64,000 nt of DNA from Hygrocybe punicea. Lineage: Eukaryota; Basidiomycota; Agaricomycetes; Agaricales; Hygrophoraceae. Location of the stretch: contig OY744466.1 in assembly GCA_963556145.1 (NCBI GenBank), positions 5,813,820-5,877,819 on the forward strand. The letters run 5' to 3'. Below, one piece after another: positions 1 through 11,478 of this stretch. The notes under the pieces were generated by a model, which was given only the letters and a program-made list of their open reading frames with translations, ran no database searches and was not told the DNA's origin. The stretch's first letter is position 1, and each line of letters starts with the position of its first letter. A program made the translations under genes and the position numbers.

Positions 1-335
1 TAGACAGACAAGCCACGACTCAAGCATGCTCAACCCGTGGAGCAACAAGCCATGACTTGAGCATCGGAGCAACAAGCCACGACTTGAGCATGCTCAACCC
101 GTGGACAGACAAGCCATGACTTGAGCATGCTCAACCCATTGACATACAAGCCATGACTTGAGTGTGCTTGACCCATGGACATACAAGCCATGACTTGAGC
201 CTGCTCAACCCGCGGACATACAAGCCATGACTCGAGCATGCTCGACCCACGGAGCAACAAGCCATGACTTGAGCAAGCTTGTTTCACAGATAAACACGCC
301 GTGACCCGAGCATGCTTGACCCGCGGCACCCTGGT
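1..335. repeat. 37-bp tandem array with GAGCATGCTC core
   Basis: The sequence repeats a unit of about 37 bp reading roughly TGAGCATGCTCAACCCGTGG followed by ACAGACAAGCCATGACT. The self-complementary core GAGCATGCTC recurs at 86, 123 and 160. The same array type occurs at 1740-2345 and 35829-36110, so it belongs to a dispersed element rather than to a single satellite locus. Open frames across it are by-products of the repeat. Confidence 0.9.
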
Positions 336-690
336 GGATTGGTGGATGTGATTCTCGTGGTCATTTTAAGCTGCGGATCATGCAAAATGGACAAGTATTG
401 AATGAGATATGCACAAAACACTTGTGTCTAGTGTTTTGAGAATACCTACCTGTGGACACTGAGAGTTGATGAAGTCTATATTATATAAACTGACACAGAG
501 CCATGCATGGATGGAGGGGCATTGTAGTGGACATATTTATGTCTGCAGGTTGAGCATGCAACCAATGCATACGTCCACAGGTCGAGCATGCTCGAGTTGC
601 GGCCTTTTGGTCCACAAGTCAAGCATGATTGAGTAGCGGCTTTATAGGGATAGTGAGTGCAGAGTCGAAATTTTGAGCACCAAAACTTTG
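336..690. repeat. Long duplicated block, paralogous to 36.1-36.4 kb
   Basis: From about 290 to 640 this stretch is nearly identical, in the same orientation, to 36050-36410. Both include GGTGGATGTGATTCTCG, a half-copy of the hairpin core (around 363) and CCATGCATGGATGGAGGGGC. It is part of the same GAGCATGCTC element family. The sequence from 690 to 1285 shows no convincing gene; it contains a poly-T run at about 1123-1144. Confidence 0.75.
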
Positions 691-1284
691 TGGGATTTAA
701 GGCCCCAAAAGAATCTCCCAGTCGACAGCTTTCCAACGGTGCCCCATTGGTTGAAATTGGCGGAGCGGTTGTGGAGAAATGTGGCTGAGAAGTTGCGGTG
801 GCGGCCAAGCCCAGCCACAGGGTTAGGGTTGACCCCAGTCTAGGGTTGCATGACCAACACTTGCCATTCTTGGCAATTCGGTCTTGGGGCTGCATCAGAC
901 ACTGAATCTGCACAACCTTTCCTTGTTTCACTCTTTCTTAACATTTCATCTCACACAGCTTGTTTTTTAATATAGTCTACTTACCATTTACAGTACACAC
1001 CATCAAATTTTCACAACGTAGACTCTTAGTTCTTTCATTGCACTCTTTTTTACTGCCGACTGCACCTCTGGAACCAGTTCCGGTTCCATTTAGCCATATA
1101 GACACCTTCCCAAGTTAGTTTTCTTTTTTTTTTTTTTTTTTTTTCACTTTTATAATTTCCTGGTGACGACCACTAGACCTTTACCCTGCAATGTATGTAT
1201 GTTCCCATCCATATCCGCCCTCTCTTATGCTGCATGTAATTCAGTGAAACTTGTATTACTGAAATTCGTTAACAAAGCCAGCTT

Positions 1285-1345
1285 CACGGTATTATATATA
1301 CTGTTTTCTAAATAAGTTGGGCTAGGCTAGTGGTGGACTAGCCAC
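1285..1345 (+). mobile_element. Candidate element terminus (TATATATACTGTTTTCTAAA type)
   Basis: The motif TATATATACTGTTTTCTAAA followed by TAAGTTGGGCTAGGCTAG recurs with small changes at 10355-10405. Related forms (ATATATAGTGTTTTGTA then GGCTAAGACTAGCG) occur at 1440-1490 and, reversed, at 21960-22030 and 27720-27787. The recurrent abrupt edge at TATATA suggests the terminus of a DNA transposon family. The superfamily is not identified. Confidence 0.5.
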
Positions 1346-1437
1346 CAATGTAGATTTTGACCCTCAAACAGTTTGTATTCACATGCCTGCGATGGATTGA
1401 CATTGTGCAGAATATGGTGCGCGCGTTGAGGATGCTT

Positions 1438-2345
1438 GTATTATATATAGTGTTTTGTAAAAGAGTTAGGCTAAGACTAGCGTTGGGCTTGTGAGAAATG
1501 GAAAATGTCACCCACTACGCGTATGTTTTTGGCCCTGTGAATGCTGTGTGGTACAGCGGTGGAAACATATGCGCGGGTCGAGCTTACTCGACCCGCGGAA
1601 TCAAGCTATAGCATTCTGCAATTTGCCTGTACTTGGATTGCAGGCATCTGCATTCGGTGCATCAAACACACTCAATGAATAGAAATATATTAAGTATGTC
1701 TTTGTATGATACATCTAAGATTCCAACAACTCGAGGATGCTGACCCGACAGACATGGCAGCCGTGGGTCGAGCATGCTCGACTTGCGGACTAATAAGCTG
1801 CCACTCCAGCATGCTCGACCCACAGAAGCACACATTGGATGCTGCAGACATGAAGCCACAGGTTGAGCATGCTCGACCCACAGACCAATAAGCCACGACT
1901 CCAGTGTGTTCAACTGGTAGACAGACAAGCTTTGACTCAAGCATACTCGACTCATAGACATACAAGCTGCAACTCAAGCATGCTCATGCGGCGACTTGAG
2001 CATGCTTGACCCACAGACAGACAAGCCGGGACATGTGCGTGCTCAACCAACAGACATACAAGCCACCACTCAAGCATGCTTGATATGTGGACAGACAAGC
2101 CTTGACTTGAGCGTGCTAAACCTGCGGACAGACAAGCCATGACTTGAGTATGCTTGACCCGTTGACATACAAGCCATGACTTGAGTGTGCTCATCCCGTG
2201 GACATACAAGCCGCAAGTCGAGCATGCTCGACCCGCGGACAGACAAGCTGTGATTTGAGGGTGCTCAACCCATGGACATACAAGCCGCAACTCGAGCATG
2301 CTCGACCCGCGCACAGACAGGCCGTGACTTGAGCATGCTTGATTA
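1438..2345. mobile_element. Non-autonomous element with 37-bp subterminal array
   Basis: It starts at a TATATATAGTGTTTTGT edge (about 1440). It continues through a block shared with 34867-35090 and (reversed) 21690-21930, recognisable by GATTGCAGGCATCTGCAT and TATGATACATCTAAGATTCC, and ends in a 37-bp GAGCATGCTC array (1740-2345). No transposase frame is present. Arrays next to element ends may be transposase-binding subterminal repeats; that is inference. The stretch 2346-2875 has no supported gene. Confidence 0.55.
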
Positions 2346-2875
2346 TACCGGTCTTCTATGTATATATATACAAGTCTGGGACATGAAATTGTTGCAGATT
2401 TAAGTTGGCAATCCATTGGGTACACTACTGAGGTGCTCTGTACCAATTATCTAAGAAATCGGCGGACCGGTTATGGAGAAAGAGTCCATGCAAGTTGGGG
2501 GGGAATCTGTGTTAATGTGGGAAATTAGTCCGAGTTTGGCTTCTAATTATCATGTGATGATGGCATCAATTATGATTCATAATCAAGTTGTTTGGTCATG
2601 TTTACTTGTCTGATATGGGTTATGAGACTCCTTCTGGCCTCAATTCTCATAACTGTACTGTGGTCATTCTGCACTTTATGTGCCTCTATAGACTCTTTTA
2701 TTGATACATGTATTCAACTCTGGTCACCATCTAAAGTGTACTTGTGGCCATGGAGTCTTCAACAGTGCCTAATTCCACTCCACTGGTCATGATTGTCTGT
2801 ATGAGATATTTGTAAATCTAAATTTCATCACAATGGTGTTGATCATGAATGAATTACAAGTGTACTGGCAATAGT

Positions 2876-4126
2876 TCACATCTGGTTAAGACATGTAGGA
2901 CATTCATAACAGTCCCACTGTGTCTGGATCATCTCATCCACAAACTCTGCACCCAGCAACTGTCTCCAATCATTTGGAGCCACCTCTTTATCAGCCCAGT
3001 CACGAGCCTTCTCAATCTTTCGTCCAGTACCAGCCACATGCCAGTCCTTCTGCTGATCCCGACCTTGGCCATTTGAACCCCTGAAAATTGGCACGCTCTG
3101 TGTCAACTTATCCAAATCATTCAGCTCCCGAAGTGTCACTTCAATGGGCCCTGTGAGGCATCCCTCATGAAGCCATTCTTCACAGTAAACGCAAAAACGT
3201 TGGAGATCCTTGCTTGGACTGTAGACTCTCTTGCAACAGCCTTTCTGAATCCTCTGAGCAGCAAGTCCTTCAGTTAATAACAGCTTTCACTGCCATGTTT
3301 AGCCACTCACCATCACCTCAAGATTCTTGTTTAGGAAGTTGACCTCAAACCGCCAAAACCATGCACCAACACCAACTTCCCGACTGTTGGATCGCCTGTC
3401 ATCAAAGTAAGGAATTTTCATGGGGGCTGGCAAGGATAATCCATGTGTTCAATGTGAAGAAATACAACCATCAAGGTAAGCTCACATTCAATACTTAGAG
3501 CAGGAATGATTTGATCATGATTGCTCTTGATGAGCTCAGTAGAGCTCATCTGCTCAAATGGACTGAAGAGAATGGATGATTCAATCCAAGACTATGATGG
3601 CAGATGAATAAATCTTACAGCAAGGCAAGCAGCTTCCTTTTCAGCCTTTTACTTAACTTCACATCCTGAATGTGCTGTTGGGTGTAAAACCAGGACACCT
3701 TTGCCCACAGCTCAGGGGGTTCACCATCATCACTCTCAGGTGAGGCTCTGAGATCCTCAATGGTCCCATACCAATAGCAATCTGGATGAAGATGTCCATC
3801 CGGCCGTCGAGGAGGAAGAGTAGCATACTCTGTCTCTGGTGGGATGATTGCCACACTTGGGGAAAGGATGAGCTCAGATCAATGTATAACCATTGCGCAT
3901 GACGTTCTTACGTGTCTTTTCGAACAAAGTTCACTGTCTCATCACCTTCATCTACAACTAAGGTTGAAACATTGTCATGTAAGGTTTTCCAAATAAATGT
4001 GAATCTCAACTTGCCACGATATGAGGCCCAAGTTTTCATCTTAGCATACTGAGCATGTGTTGGAGGCTTTCCAGCAGGAGCCAGACGTCTTTGGTGGAAA
4101 ACCGCAAGGTTGCTTTGGGAGGCCAT
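2876..4126 (-). CDS. BAH/PHD-like chromatin protein, five exons, apparently intact
   Basis: The proposed exons on the minus strand are 4126-3912, 3855-3663, 3591-3486, 3426-3311 and 3253-2876. All junctions are GT-AG, the introns are 56-71 nt, and the frame is open for 335 residues. Residues about 72-170 (for example CYWYGTIEDLRASPESDDGE then ELWAKVSWFYTQ) resemble a BAH domain, the pattern of proteins that read modified or nucleosomal histones. Residues 216-242 form a short PHD-like Cys/His cluster: CC, then CVYC, EEWLH and GCL. The gene diverges from the Ulp1 gene at 4371, with only about 245 bp between them. BAH/PHD proteins are common neighbours of transposon-linked Ulp1 genes in Agaricomycetes as far as I recall. 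The BAH assignment is by eye and moderately sure; the gene structure is better supported than the function. Confidence 0.7.
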
Positions 4127-4370
4127 TGATAATTATATCCCGGATAGATGGGTCTTTTATAGGGGATTTTCACCAATATCAAATTCAGGCACCAGTCTGA
4201 TCAAATATGAAATTGAATGGACAGGTGATGATGGTGCCTAGCCTCATGCCCTAATCTCATGCTTAGCCTCATGCCCTAATCTGGTGCCTGAGCCTCATGG
4301 CCCAGCCAATATATAGCCTTCCAATTGACAATTGACACAACAAATTAAAACCACAGACAGCTCGAGTACC
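4127..4370. promoter_or_regulatory. Shared divergent intergenic promoter region
   Basis: This 244-bp gap separates the start codons of the BAH/PHD-like gene and the Ulp1 gene, which are transcribed apart. An 18-bp direct repeat, AGCCTCATGCCCTAATCT, occurs at 4240-4257 and 4265-4282, and a TATATAG sequence lies at about 4311, some 60 bp before the Ulp1 start codon. Co-regulation from a bidirectional promoter is inference from the spacing. Confidence 0.4.
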
Positions 4371-7300
4371 ATGTTAACAGATCTCACCGAACTTCAAAAT
4401 AGTCTTGCAACCCTTGAACAGTTGCTGGATGAAGAATCCCAGCCCGAAACAAATGAGTTGGAGGCCGACTTGGCAAGTTTACAAATGAACATGGCAAGCT
4501 TACAGTCGACCTTTGTAGGGGTTACATTTCCGGTGGAGTGTTGTTTCAGAATTGTCCGGTGATTGCTCTCGCTCATTTTCTCATTATCATAGACATGTGA
4601 AGATGAAGGTCAAGCACGATGGTTTGACAGTCCTGTTGGTAGCTTGATCTTGTTTCAGATTTTCCATGCTCAAACTGAAACCTTCAGCCATCAACACCAG
4701 AAGATGTATCTGTTGCATCTGGGTGCAACTCCCCTAGTCAACGCCCTGCAGTTCCATCGCAGTCAACACCACCTGTCCCCATTTATGTTTCATCTGACGA
4801 GGCTTCACAGTCAATCCCTGAGAGTGAAGATGGGACTGGGTCCAACAGTTCATATGAACCTGCACCAGCTGTACCAGCTGCAGAAGGGAATGACCCACCT
4901 GATCAGGAGGTTGTAGGTCCATCAGTTCTTGGTCAGTCATCCACTCTGAAAACCTCAATCATCTTATCACAATGTGTTCATTATTCAGCATTGGAGTTGC
5001 TACATCCCCTTAAATGGGGTGGAGCTCTGCTTCAGTTGTCGACACTCAAAGATCGCACATGGCTAGATGGGTTACTGCTGGACTTCTGGTTGTCTCACCT
5101 TTGGCTTGAGCTCGGATGCCCGGTGGGACGATACATTTCATTCAACTGGTGGATGCTGGAAACCATAACGGATGTTGAAATTCGGCAATTCCGTGAAACC
5201 TACCACTTGCCACTGGAAGAACCATGTGAGCTGGCTCCACTTGTTGGGATGTTAAACACGGGGCGAAGTCTGAATGAGAAAGGGGAGTACCGAGGAGGTA
5301 ATCACTACTGTGTGGTATACTGGCAACCAGAAGAGCAAAGGGTCCATGTTCTGGGGATGAATTACATGGCATACGGCTCAGAGCTGGTTGCCACAGACTG
5401 GGATGCATGGGGTGGGCCACAGATCTGGGAGAAGCTAGCGAAGCTTCATGGTTGGGAGTGCACGGAGATGACAGTTTCCAAGGTGAACTGGTTGCAGAAT
5501 GGCCGTGACTGTGGACCCACGACAGGTCAGGTGCTTGAAGAGATCTGGACTCGTGGCTTTCGCACCCAAGAAGGCCTGTGGCAGAAGCCCAACCTAGCAT
5601 GTTGCCACAGCATGAGGATTCGTATCGCAAATGAAGTCCACGTTCATGCAGTTGCCGCCTACCACGACTATCTCGGCTTGGATGCGGCACATCACAATTT
5701 TCCTGCACCAGAGGAAGCAGTGGTGGATGAGCTGGAGAACCATACAGGAAGGAGAGTGAGGGAGGTAGTGGAAAACCTTCAGAGGGCAATGAAGCGATGT
5801 GCTCTATGCAGACAGCTGTTAACCAGGAACCATGCGAGCTGGCCAGCCAAGCCCCAGCTTCATGGGTTGTCGGCGCGAGGAGGAGACCAGAGAAAGAAGA
5901 CCATCAATGAAACCCAGGACTCTGACAGTGGATCTGATGGTCATAACTCCAAGGTCAGTAGCCACCACCTCAGCAGTGAGACAATGCTTACAAATTGTAT
6001 TATTACATAGAGTCCACCACCTGCTGTTGTAAACAAGGGAAAACATGTGCAGGACTGGACCATTGCTTGATTAGGACGGTTCCCTCGACCAGCAAATCCA
6101 CCAGAACTTCCACCTCTTCAGAGCCTTCGCAACCTATGGCCACGATTCAGTGATGAATTTGATGACTACGAGGGTGGACCGACACTGGAGACACTGGATT
6201 CCATTCCAGACACCATCATTCAGCTTGCCTCGCAGTCTTTGGTGTACCTTGCAAATCGGATTGTCAAAAGTCCATGGACCATGTACAAAGACTATGGTTG
6301 GCGGTTATTGCCATCATATTCTCATCGGTTTTTCAATCGCCCTCCTGTTCTGGTCAAGGAACATTTGATGCCTGTTGGCCTTGCCACACCACCTCTGAAT
6401 GACCACGAGGACGATATGGAGTGTGATGACAGCTGCATCATGGGTGCAGCTGAGATGATTGAGGAGGCTCAGCATGCAGGGAACCTGGATGTCTTCCTGA
6501 CGGGTCTAACTTCAGAGGGCTTACATGTGCGGTTGGACTTGGGGAGAGATGCTGTCAAGCCGGAGGAAATTGTTGTGTCCTGGGACATCGACAGCTTGAT
6601 TTGGGTGACAACGGAGCCTGAGTTCAAACACGCGATCAACATCTTTACTTTGCCGCAAATCCGTCACAAGGCTCCAATTTCCAAGCACAACCATGTTTAC
6701 GTGGAACTACTCTTGCCTCAGTCTCAAGAAGATAAGGAGTCTCTGGGCCCAAGAACGGAATTCGAAACCAAAACTTTCCGCCTCAGCAGGCTGCCACATG
6801 TTGCCTTTGGCAAGTTGGGAGATGGATCCAGCTTGATGAACTTGTATCTGGTATTTCCTCGCATCTCACATCGGCATGAATACACAGGACGATGGATGAG
6901 CATGGTGCCTTGGGATATTCAGGGACAGTTTTGGAACAAGGTGGTCAGCCCAGCAATGCTTTTGGCGATGGATGATGCGTTCTATCCATACATGGCTCTC
7001 AGCAGTAAGCAGATGAGGTTCAAGGCATCTGCCAAGGGGAAATTCAAGGTGGAATCTGGAAAGTCTCCAACGTTTCCATTCAAACGGGCCTCTTTCCGAC
7101 TTTTGCTTCAACACATGAGAAGACTGGTGAGCCATTCCCCAATGATGGTTGGTTTTCATGATGTCTCACTCTGCTGGCAGATTGATGAGTCGCCAGATGC
7201 CTTGGGGATGTTTGGCTCATTCTTCTTTGTGCTGGAAATTAAAGGTTCCAAACTCTACACCAAAGAAATCGCCACAGGCAACCAGGAATGCTTGAAAACC

Positions 7301-9245
7301 TGTTTTGAGGATTTTTGGATGGAGTTTCCTGGTCTGGACTGGGATTACACACTGGATCGGTCTCATGGAGAACTCTACATGGACCTGGGCATCACCTACA
7401 ATGCCAAAAACCCAGAACCTCTTGTGGGACTTTGGAAATTGGATTCCTTAGAGGCTTCATATGAACTTGGAGGTTACACCATGGGGACCATTCACCATCT
7501 GAACACGTTGAGCCGCTATGGTGGCCTACAGGCTGAGATGGGTGGAGTGAGATGTCGGAGGAACCACATCATGTTTCGCTCATCATATAATCAAGCCTAC
7601 GAAGTGACCCGCAAGCTGGACAATGGCAGAGACTTGTTCAGTGAGAAGGAAGCTTACAATCTGGACCCAAACTTTCTCTCTGAAATCGATCAGGTCATGC
7701 AAATCTACACCACTGATGCAGGCAAAAGGTCTTATGGTGTGAGGGACGAGTTTCGAGTGGGAGGCCAGATCTTGGAAGCTTTCATGGAGGGTGCTGATAG
7801 CATGGTGAGGTTTTCCATTTCATGATGTCCTCATATCACTGACATTGGCTCAGGTTGAGGACATGGTAGCTTCACAGCCCATCCTATGGCTGCCATCTCA
7901 TACCTGGTTCACATTCCTTGCCCAGCGAATGGCTGCGATCCGCAACACACAACAGTTGTTGGCCGAGACTGTCCCAGGAAACTATGGGGTCATGACAGGC
8001 CTTTTGACATACATGCTGCAGTCTGTGTTGTTCAGCCCCAGCATGGTCAGCTCATGTGTGCGGGAAACATTGGGCTTGCTTCGTTACAGGCAGGTTGTCG
8101 ACCGCTTTGGCATGTTGTTTCTCCACAACCTCGACCTGTCCAAAGACAATTGTCTTCCGGAAGTGTTGGATCGAGATGACATGGATATCCTCCGGACGTT
8201 GGGTGTTAAGCAGAAGAGAAAGCGAATCAGAGTTCCGAGCCCCGAGGTTGAGGATGAAGAGCGATATCCCATTGGACAGACTCCCACGTGGAAGGAGGTG
8301 GAACACTGCCTGAAGGAGACTCCATGGAGATTGATGAGGCCCCTCATCTGGACACCTGACTTGGAAGATATCGAGGGTGTCGCTGAGAGACTGTTCAAAC
8401 TATTCACCACTCATATCTGGGCCAGTCTGAATGAGAAATGGTGCACGAAGACTGTCCTACCTGGGTCATTGCGGGAGGCATTGGAGTGCTGGACTCTAAG
8501 GGAGACGCACAGGACGCTCACCTCTGCAAGGTACATTGCTTGCAACGCTGGCCTATTAGGATCCATTCCAGGCAGACGGGTGAAGAGCTTTCAGGAGCGG
8601 TTGACGATTTATTTCCCCAAGTCAACTCAGAGTCTAACAGGAACCTGGAAGATCCTGGCGGAACCACCTGGCTACATCTCTGAATATCACACAGCTTGCA
8701 AGCAGCTGTCAGCGATGGATGTCGACATGTTGCATACAGCCTTGGAGCTGCTGCTCTCAAAATGTCAATGCTTGCCCAGCAGCCAGAGCAGCCATTCAGA
8801 GAGTGGAGGTCGCACTGCCATATGGGAAGTCCACCATGAATCAGTGCACATGCTGACCAATCCAGACTACTACAAGCTGGCCAAAATTGGAGATGGTAGA
8901 AAGAAAACGACAATCAGACGTGCACCAACTCATATGGCGGTGAAAAAACTCCAAGTGACCTTGCTAAAGCAAAGTGGGGTGTCTCAGGATGTTGCAAAGA
9001 GAGCTGTCAATTGGTCCAGAAAATTGAAACAACGTCGAACAGGTAAAGCTAAGAATCGCCGGGTTCCACCCAGAAAAGTACGAATTCAGAGTGAAGAGGA
9101 GGAGGAGGAGGAGGAGGAGGAGGAGGAGGAGGAGGAGGCAGAGGAGGTGAAGGTTGAGAGTGAGAGTGATGAGGTAGAGAGTGAGAATATGAGTGAAGAT
9201 GAGCCACTTAGTCCTGAAGAAGAAGAGGTGGATGATGGCTATTAG
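4371..9245 (+). CDS. Large Ulp1/SENP-type cysteine protease protein (transposon-associated), one in-frame TGA
   Basis: The proposed exons are 4371-4514, 4593-4634, 4688-5953, 6011-7804 and 7854-9245. All junctions are GT-AG in phase 0 and the introns are 49-78 nt, giving about 1545 codons. The only break is TGA at 6068-6070 (codon 504), flanked by good reading frame, so it is probably a recent nonsense change. Residues about 190-350 form a C48 peptidase domain: TLKDRTWLDGLLLDFWL start, His268 in GGNHYCVVYW, Asn287 in LGMN, Gln332 and Cys337 in LQNGRDCG. Such proteases cleave SUMO or similar ubiquitin-like tags. The long C-terminal half has no domain I recognise, but part of it (CWTLRETHRTLTSARYI, GYISEYH, NPDYYKL) is homologous to the second Ulp1 locus at 46.2-47.0 kb. 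The C-terminus has a Lys/Arg-rich stretch, a poly-Glu run (codons near 9096-9140) and an acidic tail. Confidence 0.8.
9096..9143 (+). repeat. GAG trinucleotide repeat coding poly-Glu
   Basis: This is an almost perfect (GAG)n microsatellite inside the last exon of the Ulp1-type gene. It encodes a run of about 15 glutamates, and the length is likely variable between strains. Confidence 0.9.
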
Positions 9246-9539
9246 ACATTCCATAAAGTTATAAAAACCACGGAGAAATTGGCATAAACCACCCGGATGC
9301 ATAGACTGTGGCCAGAGGACAATCTCATGCACCACATCGGGACAATTACCAAATCGGGAAATTTACCAAATCGGGACAAGTCCGGACAATAGGCAGATGA
9401 CAACAATAAGTCCATCAAAGTGTGATACATGGCCAAACATGTGACAATACTAAACTTATATAAAGAGCTATGGATTGATATCAAATGCCCCAATTCCAAC
9501 TCTCACCACAACCCTCTCAACCCAAAGTTAGTTAATAAT

Positions 9540-10317
9540 ATGTCTCTCTCGCCCCTCAGCAGCGCCCAGTCGACCCCGGCCCCAGTGGCGCAAGCCCCGC
9601 GCATGTGGCCTCAAGCCTTGGACACCCTCTCCAACAAATACAAAGAGGGATATAAGAGAGTTAGCAGGGTGAATTGTAAGTGAAGACAAATCAATTTACT
9701 CCCATCAGAGGATTGAATAGTATTTTAGTGAAGCCAGAAGGACAGGCAGCTGTCCTTATCAAACCAGGCACTTGGTAAGTGTCAAACAATCTCTCTGAAG
9801 TTTCAATAAATCATATTTTTACAGCATCAGAGTCAGAGGTGGAGAGGAGGAGGATGAGTTGTCACATTTCAAAGCTATGATTATTGATATGAGAGTGGCT
9901 GAGAAAGCCAAGAGAGTAAAAATTGAGGTAACCACTAGCTAACCTAAGAAATTTTGCATAACTAACTTGTGTAACCAGAATGTCCAGGTACTTGTGTTTT
10001 GGTTCTGGATGGAGGTAGAGGATCTGGTGGATGAGGACATGTGAGTTTTCTTTGCATCAAACAAAAAACCAGAATAATAAATAAACCTTACCTTCTTCTA
10101 GGTTTCAGCAGCACTTGGGTACCCACCCAAGGGCTCTGATGGCAGGGGGGAATTGTGACTGGATCCCAGGGGGATCCATAATATGTGAGTTCCAAGTTTC
10201 TCACCAAATTATTTTACAAACTTATTTTTAATAGGCACAGAAAAAATTTTATATCTCCCCCCAGGGGGGACGCTGGCGCTGACGGATTTGCGGTGGCACT
10301 ATTCGTATGTCATTTAA
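9540..10317 (+). CDS. Intact 170-aa protein of unknown function, six exons
   Basis: The exons are 9540-9675, 9729-9774, 9825-9927, 9979-10040, 10102-10184 and 10235-10317. All five introns are 50-61 nt with GT-AG borders, and the phases agree across every junction to give an uninterrupted 170-residue frame. That makes this the best splice-supported small gene here. Features seen are a Pro/Ser/Ala-rich N-terminus, a central acidic stretch (GGEEEDELSHFKAMIIDMRV), an aromatic strand (VLVFWFWMEVEDL) and a C-terminus ending DLRWHYSYVI. The order of an acidic loop followed by a WFW strand faintly recalls BAH domains, but I would not assign it. It lies 294 bp downstream of the Ulp1 gene on the same strand and 41 bp upstream of an element terminus, so it may be cargo of the same mobile unit. 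Confidence 0.65.
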
Positions 10318-10354
10318 TTTGTTGCTCCATCCAACCACACTAAATAATAACTAT

Positions 10355-10610
10355 TATACATACTGTTTGCTAAATAAGTTGGGCTAGGCTAGTGTTGGAC
10401 TAGCAATCAATGTCAATTTCTACAATTGGTCCGCGCATCGAGCACACTTGATCTGCGCATCGAGCAAACATGGTCCGCGCATCGATCACACTCGGTCCAT
10501 GCATTGAGCTCACTCTGTCCATGCATTGAGCAAACATGGTCCATGCATCAAGCACACTGGGTCCGCACATCGAGATCACTCGGTCCGCGCATCGATACAC
10601 TGATAGGCGT
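10355..10610 (+). mobile_element. Element terminus followed by 22-bp subterminal repeats
   Basis: A terminus-like motif (ATACATACTGTTTGCTAAAT then GTTGGGCTAGGCTAGTG) is followed about 70 bp later by seven or eight 22-bp units of the type GCGCATCGAGCACACTTGAT. The same units make up the large array at 17.5-19.0 kb. This looks like the left end of the composite that also carries the 10642-10916 palindrome. Confidence 0.6.
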
Positions 10611-10641
10611 AATGCCCAACATCAGTGATGGTAATACATAA

Positions 10642-10916
10642 GTCCGCGCATCGAGCAAGCTCTATCCGCGCAACCCTCTAAGCACACCCATTGGATACCT
10701 GCAGGTTTACCCATCATTTTAAGCCCCGGATCATCCAAAACGGTCAAGTATTGAGCTAGATATGCTCAATACATGAAATGACATTGTTTTGAGCATATCT
10801 AGCTCAATACCTGACCGTTTTGGATGATCCGGGGCTTAAAATGATGGGTAAACCTGCAGGTATCCAATGGGCGTGCTTAGGGGGTTGCGTGGATCGACCT
10901 TGCTTGATGCGCGGAC
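10642..10916. repeat. 275-bp near-perfect palindrome (copy 1)
   Basis: The arms run from GTCCGCGCATCGAGCAAG to CTTGCTTGATGCGCGGAC. The inner core is TTAAGCCCCGGATCATCCAA and AACGGTCAAGTATTGAGCTA, closed by a short asymmetric loop near 10775. A second copy of the same length (17176-17450) lies in inverted orientation 6.3 kb away, with homology continuing into the flanks (10617-10641 matches 17451-17475 reversed; 10917-10941 matches 17145-17175 reversed). Confidence 0.9.
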
Positions 10917-11227
10917 TTGGTCTCTGATCATAGGAAGAGTGTAACATTGACAAATGCAAGATCATTCATTGCAGCAGCTGTACTTGTAATGCCAGTGGCG
11001 GGATGAAGAACAAAGAGTATCTGAAAAATGTGATCATTCCTGACAGTCTGTGTAATTGTGTTCATGGGTGCATCCTTCATCTATACATTATCGCTCCATT
11101 TACTGATATTTATATCAAAACACTACTGCCAAAAATTCTGAGACATTCATCATCATTCATGAAATAATTCACAACAGTTGTGGTATTGAAATTTTGAAAT
11201 TCTGTCAAGCCACTCTTGAGGCATGGA

Positions 11228-11262
11228 GGTTAAACCCTAACCCTATATTTAAACCCTAACTT
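11228..11262. repeat. Short interstitial telomere-like tract
   Basis: TTAAACCCTAACCCTATATT and then AAACCCTAAC read like three interrupted CCCTAA units, and CTTAGGGTTAAG follows at 11304-11315. Basidiomycete telomeres are typically TTAGGG repeats. The tract is too short to be a chromosome end. Confidence 0.45.
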
Positions 11263-11310
11263 CTTCTTGCAACCCAATCCCCATGACAATGCCCAGAACA
11301 CAGCTTAGGG

Positions 11311-11478
11311 TTAAGATCTTTCTAGTTTTCAGGAAAAGTTTTAATTTGCTGAATGAAATAAAAAGGTAGGGCAAAACATTTGAAGGCTGCCGCCAAGGCA
11401 TGCCTTCAAATGTTTTGCCCTACCTTTTTAGTTCATTCAGCAAATTAAAACTTCTCCTGAAAACTAGAAAGATCTTAA
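11311..11478. repeat. Long hairpin with ~77-bp arms and ~14-nt loop
   Basis: The left arm, from TTAAGATCTTTCTAGTTTTC to GGGCAAAACATTTGAAGGC, is reverse-complemented almost exactly by the right arm, from GCCTTCAAATGTTTTGCCC to GAAAGATCTTAA. The differences are single bases. I see no terminal motif or target duplication, so element class is unknown; transcription would give a long stem. Confidence 0.9.

Noticed and set aside
1..335. Minus-strand ORF over the 37-bp repeats
   Set aside because: The frame exists only because the repeat lacks stops; the same happens in other copies and in other frames.
5142..5789. 215-codon minus-strand ORF
   Set aside because: It is the shadow of the Ulp1 protease exon, which has catalytic motifs and intron support on the plus strand.
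6011..6075. Alternative splice that removes the TGA in the Ulp1 gene
   Set aside because: Acceptors near 6075 or donors within 6030 put the downstream exon in the wrong frame, so the nonsense codon stands.
11228..11262. Chromosome end (telomere)
   Set aside because: Only about three interrupted units, with unique sequence on both sides.
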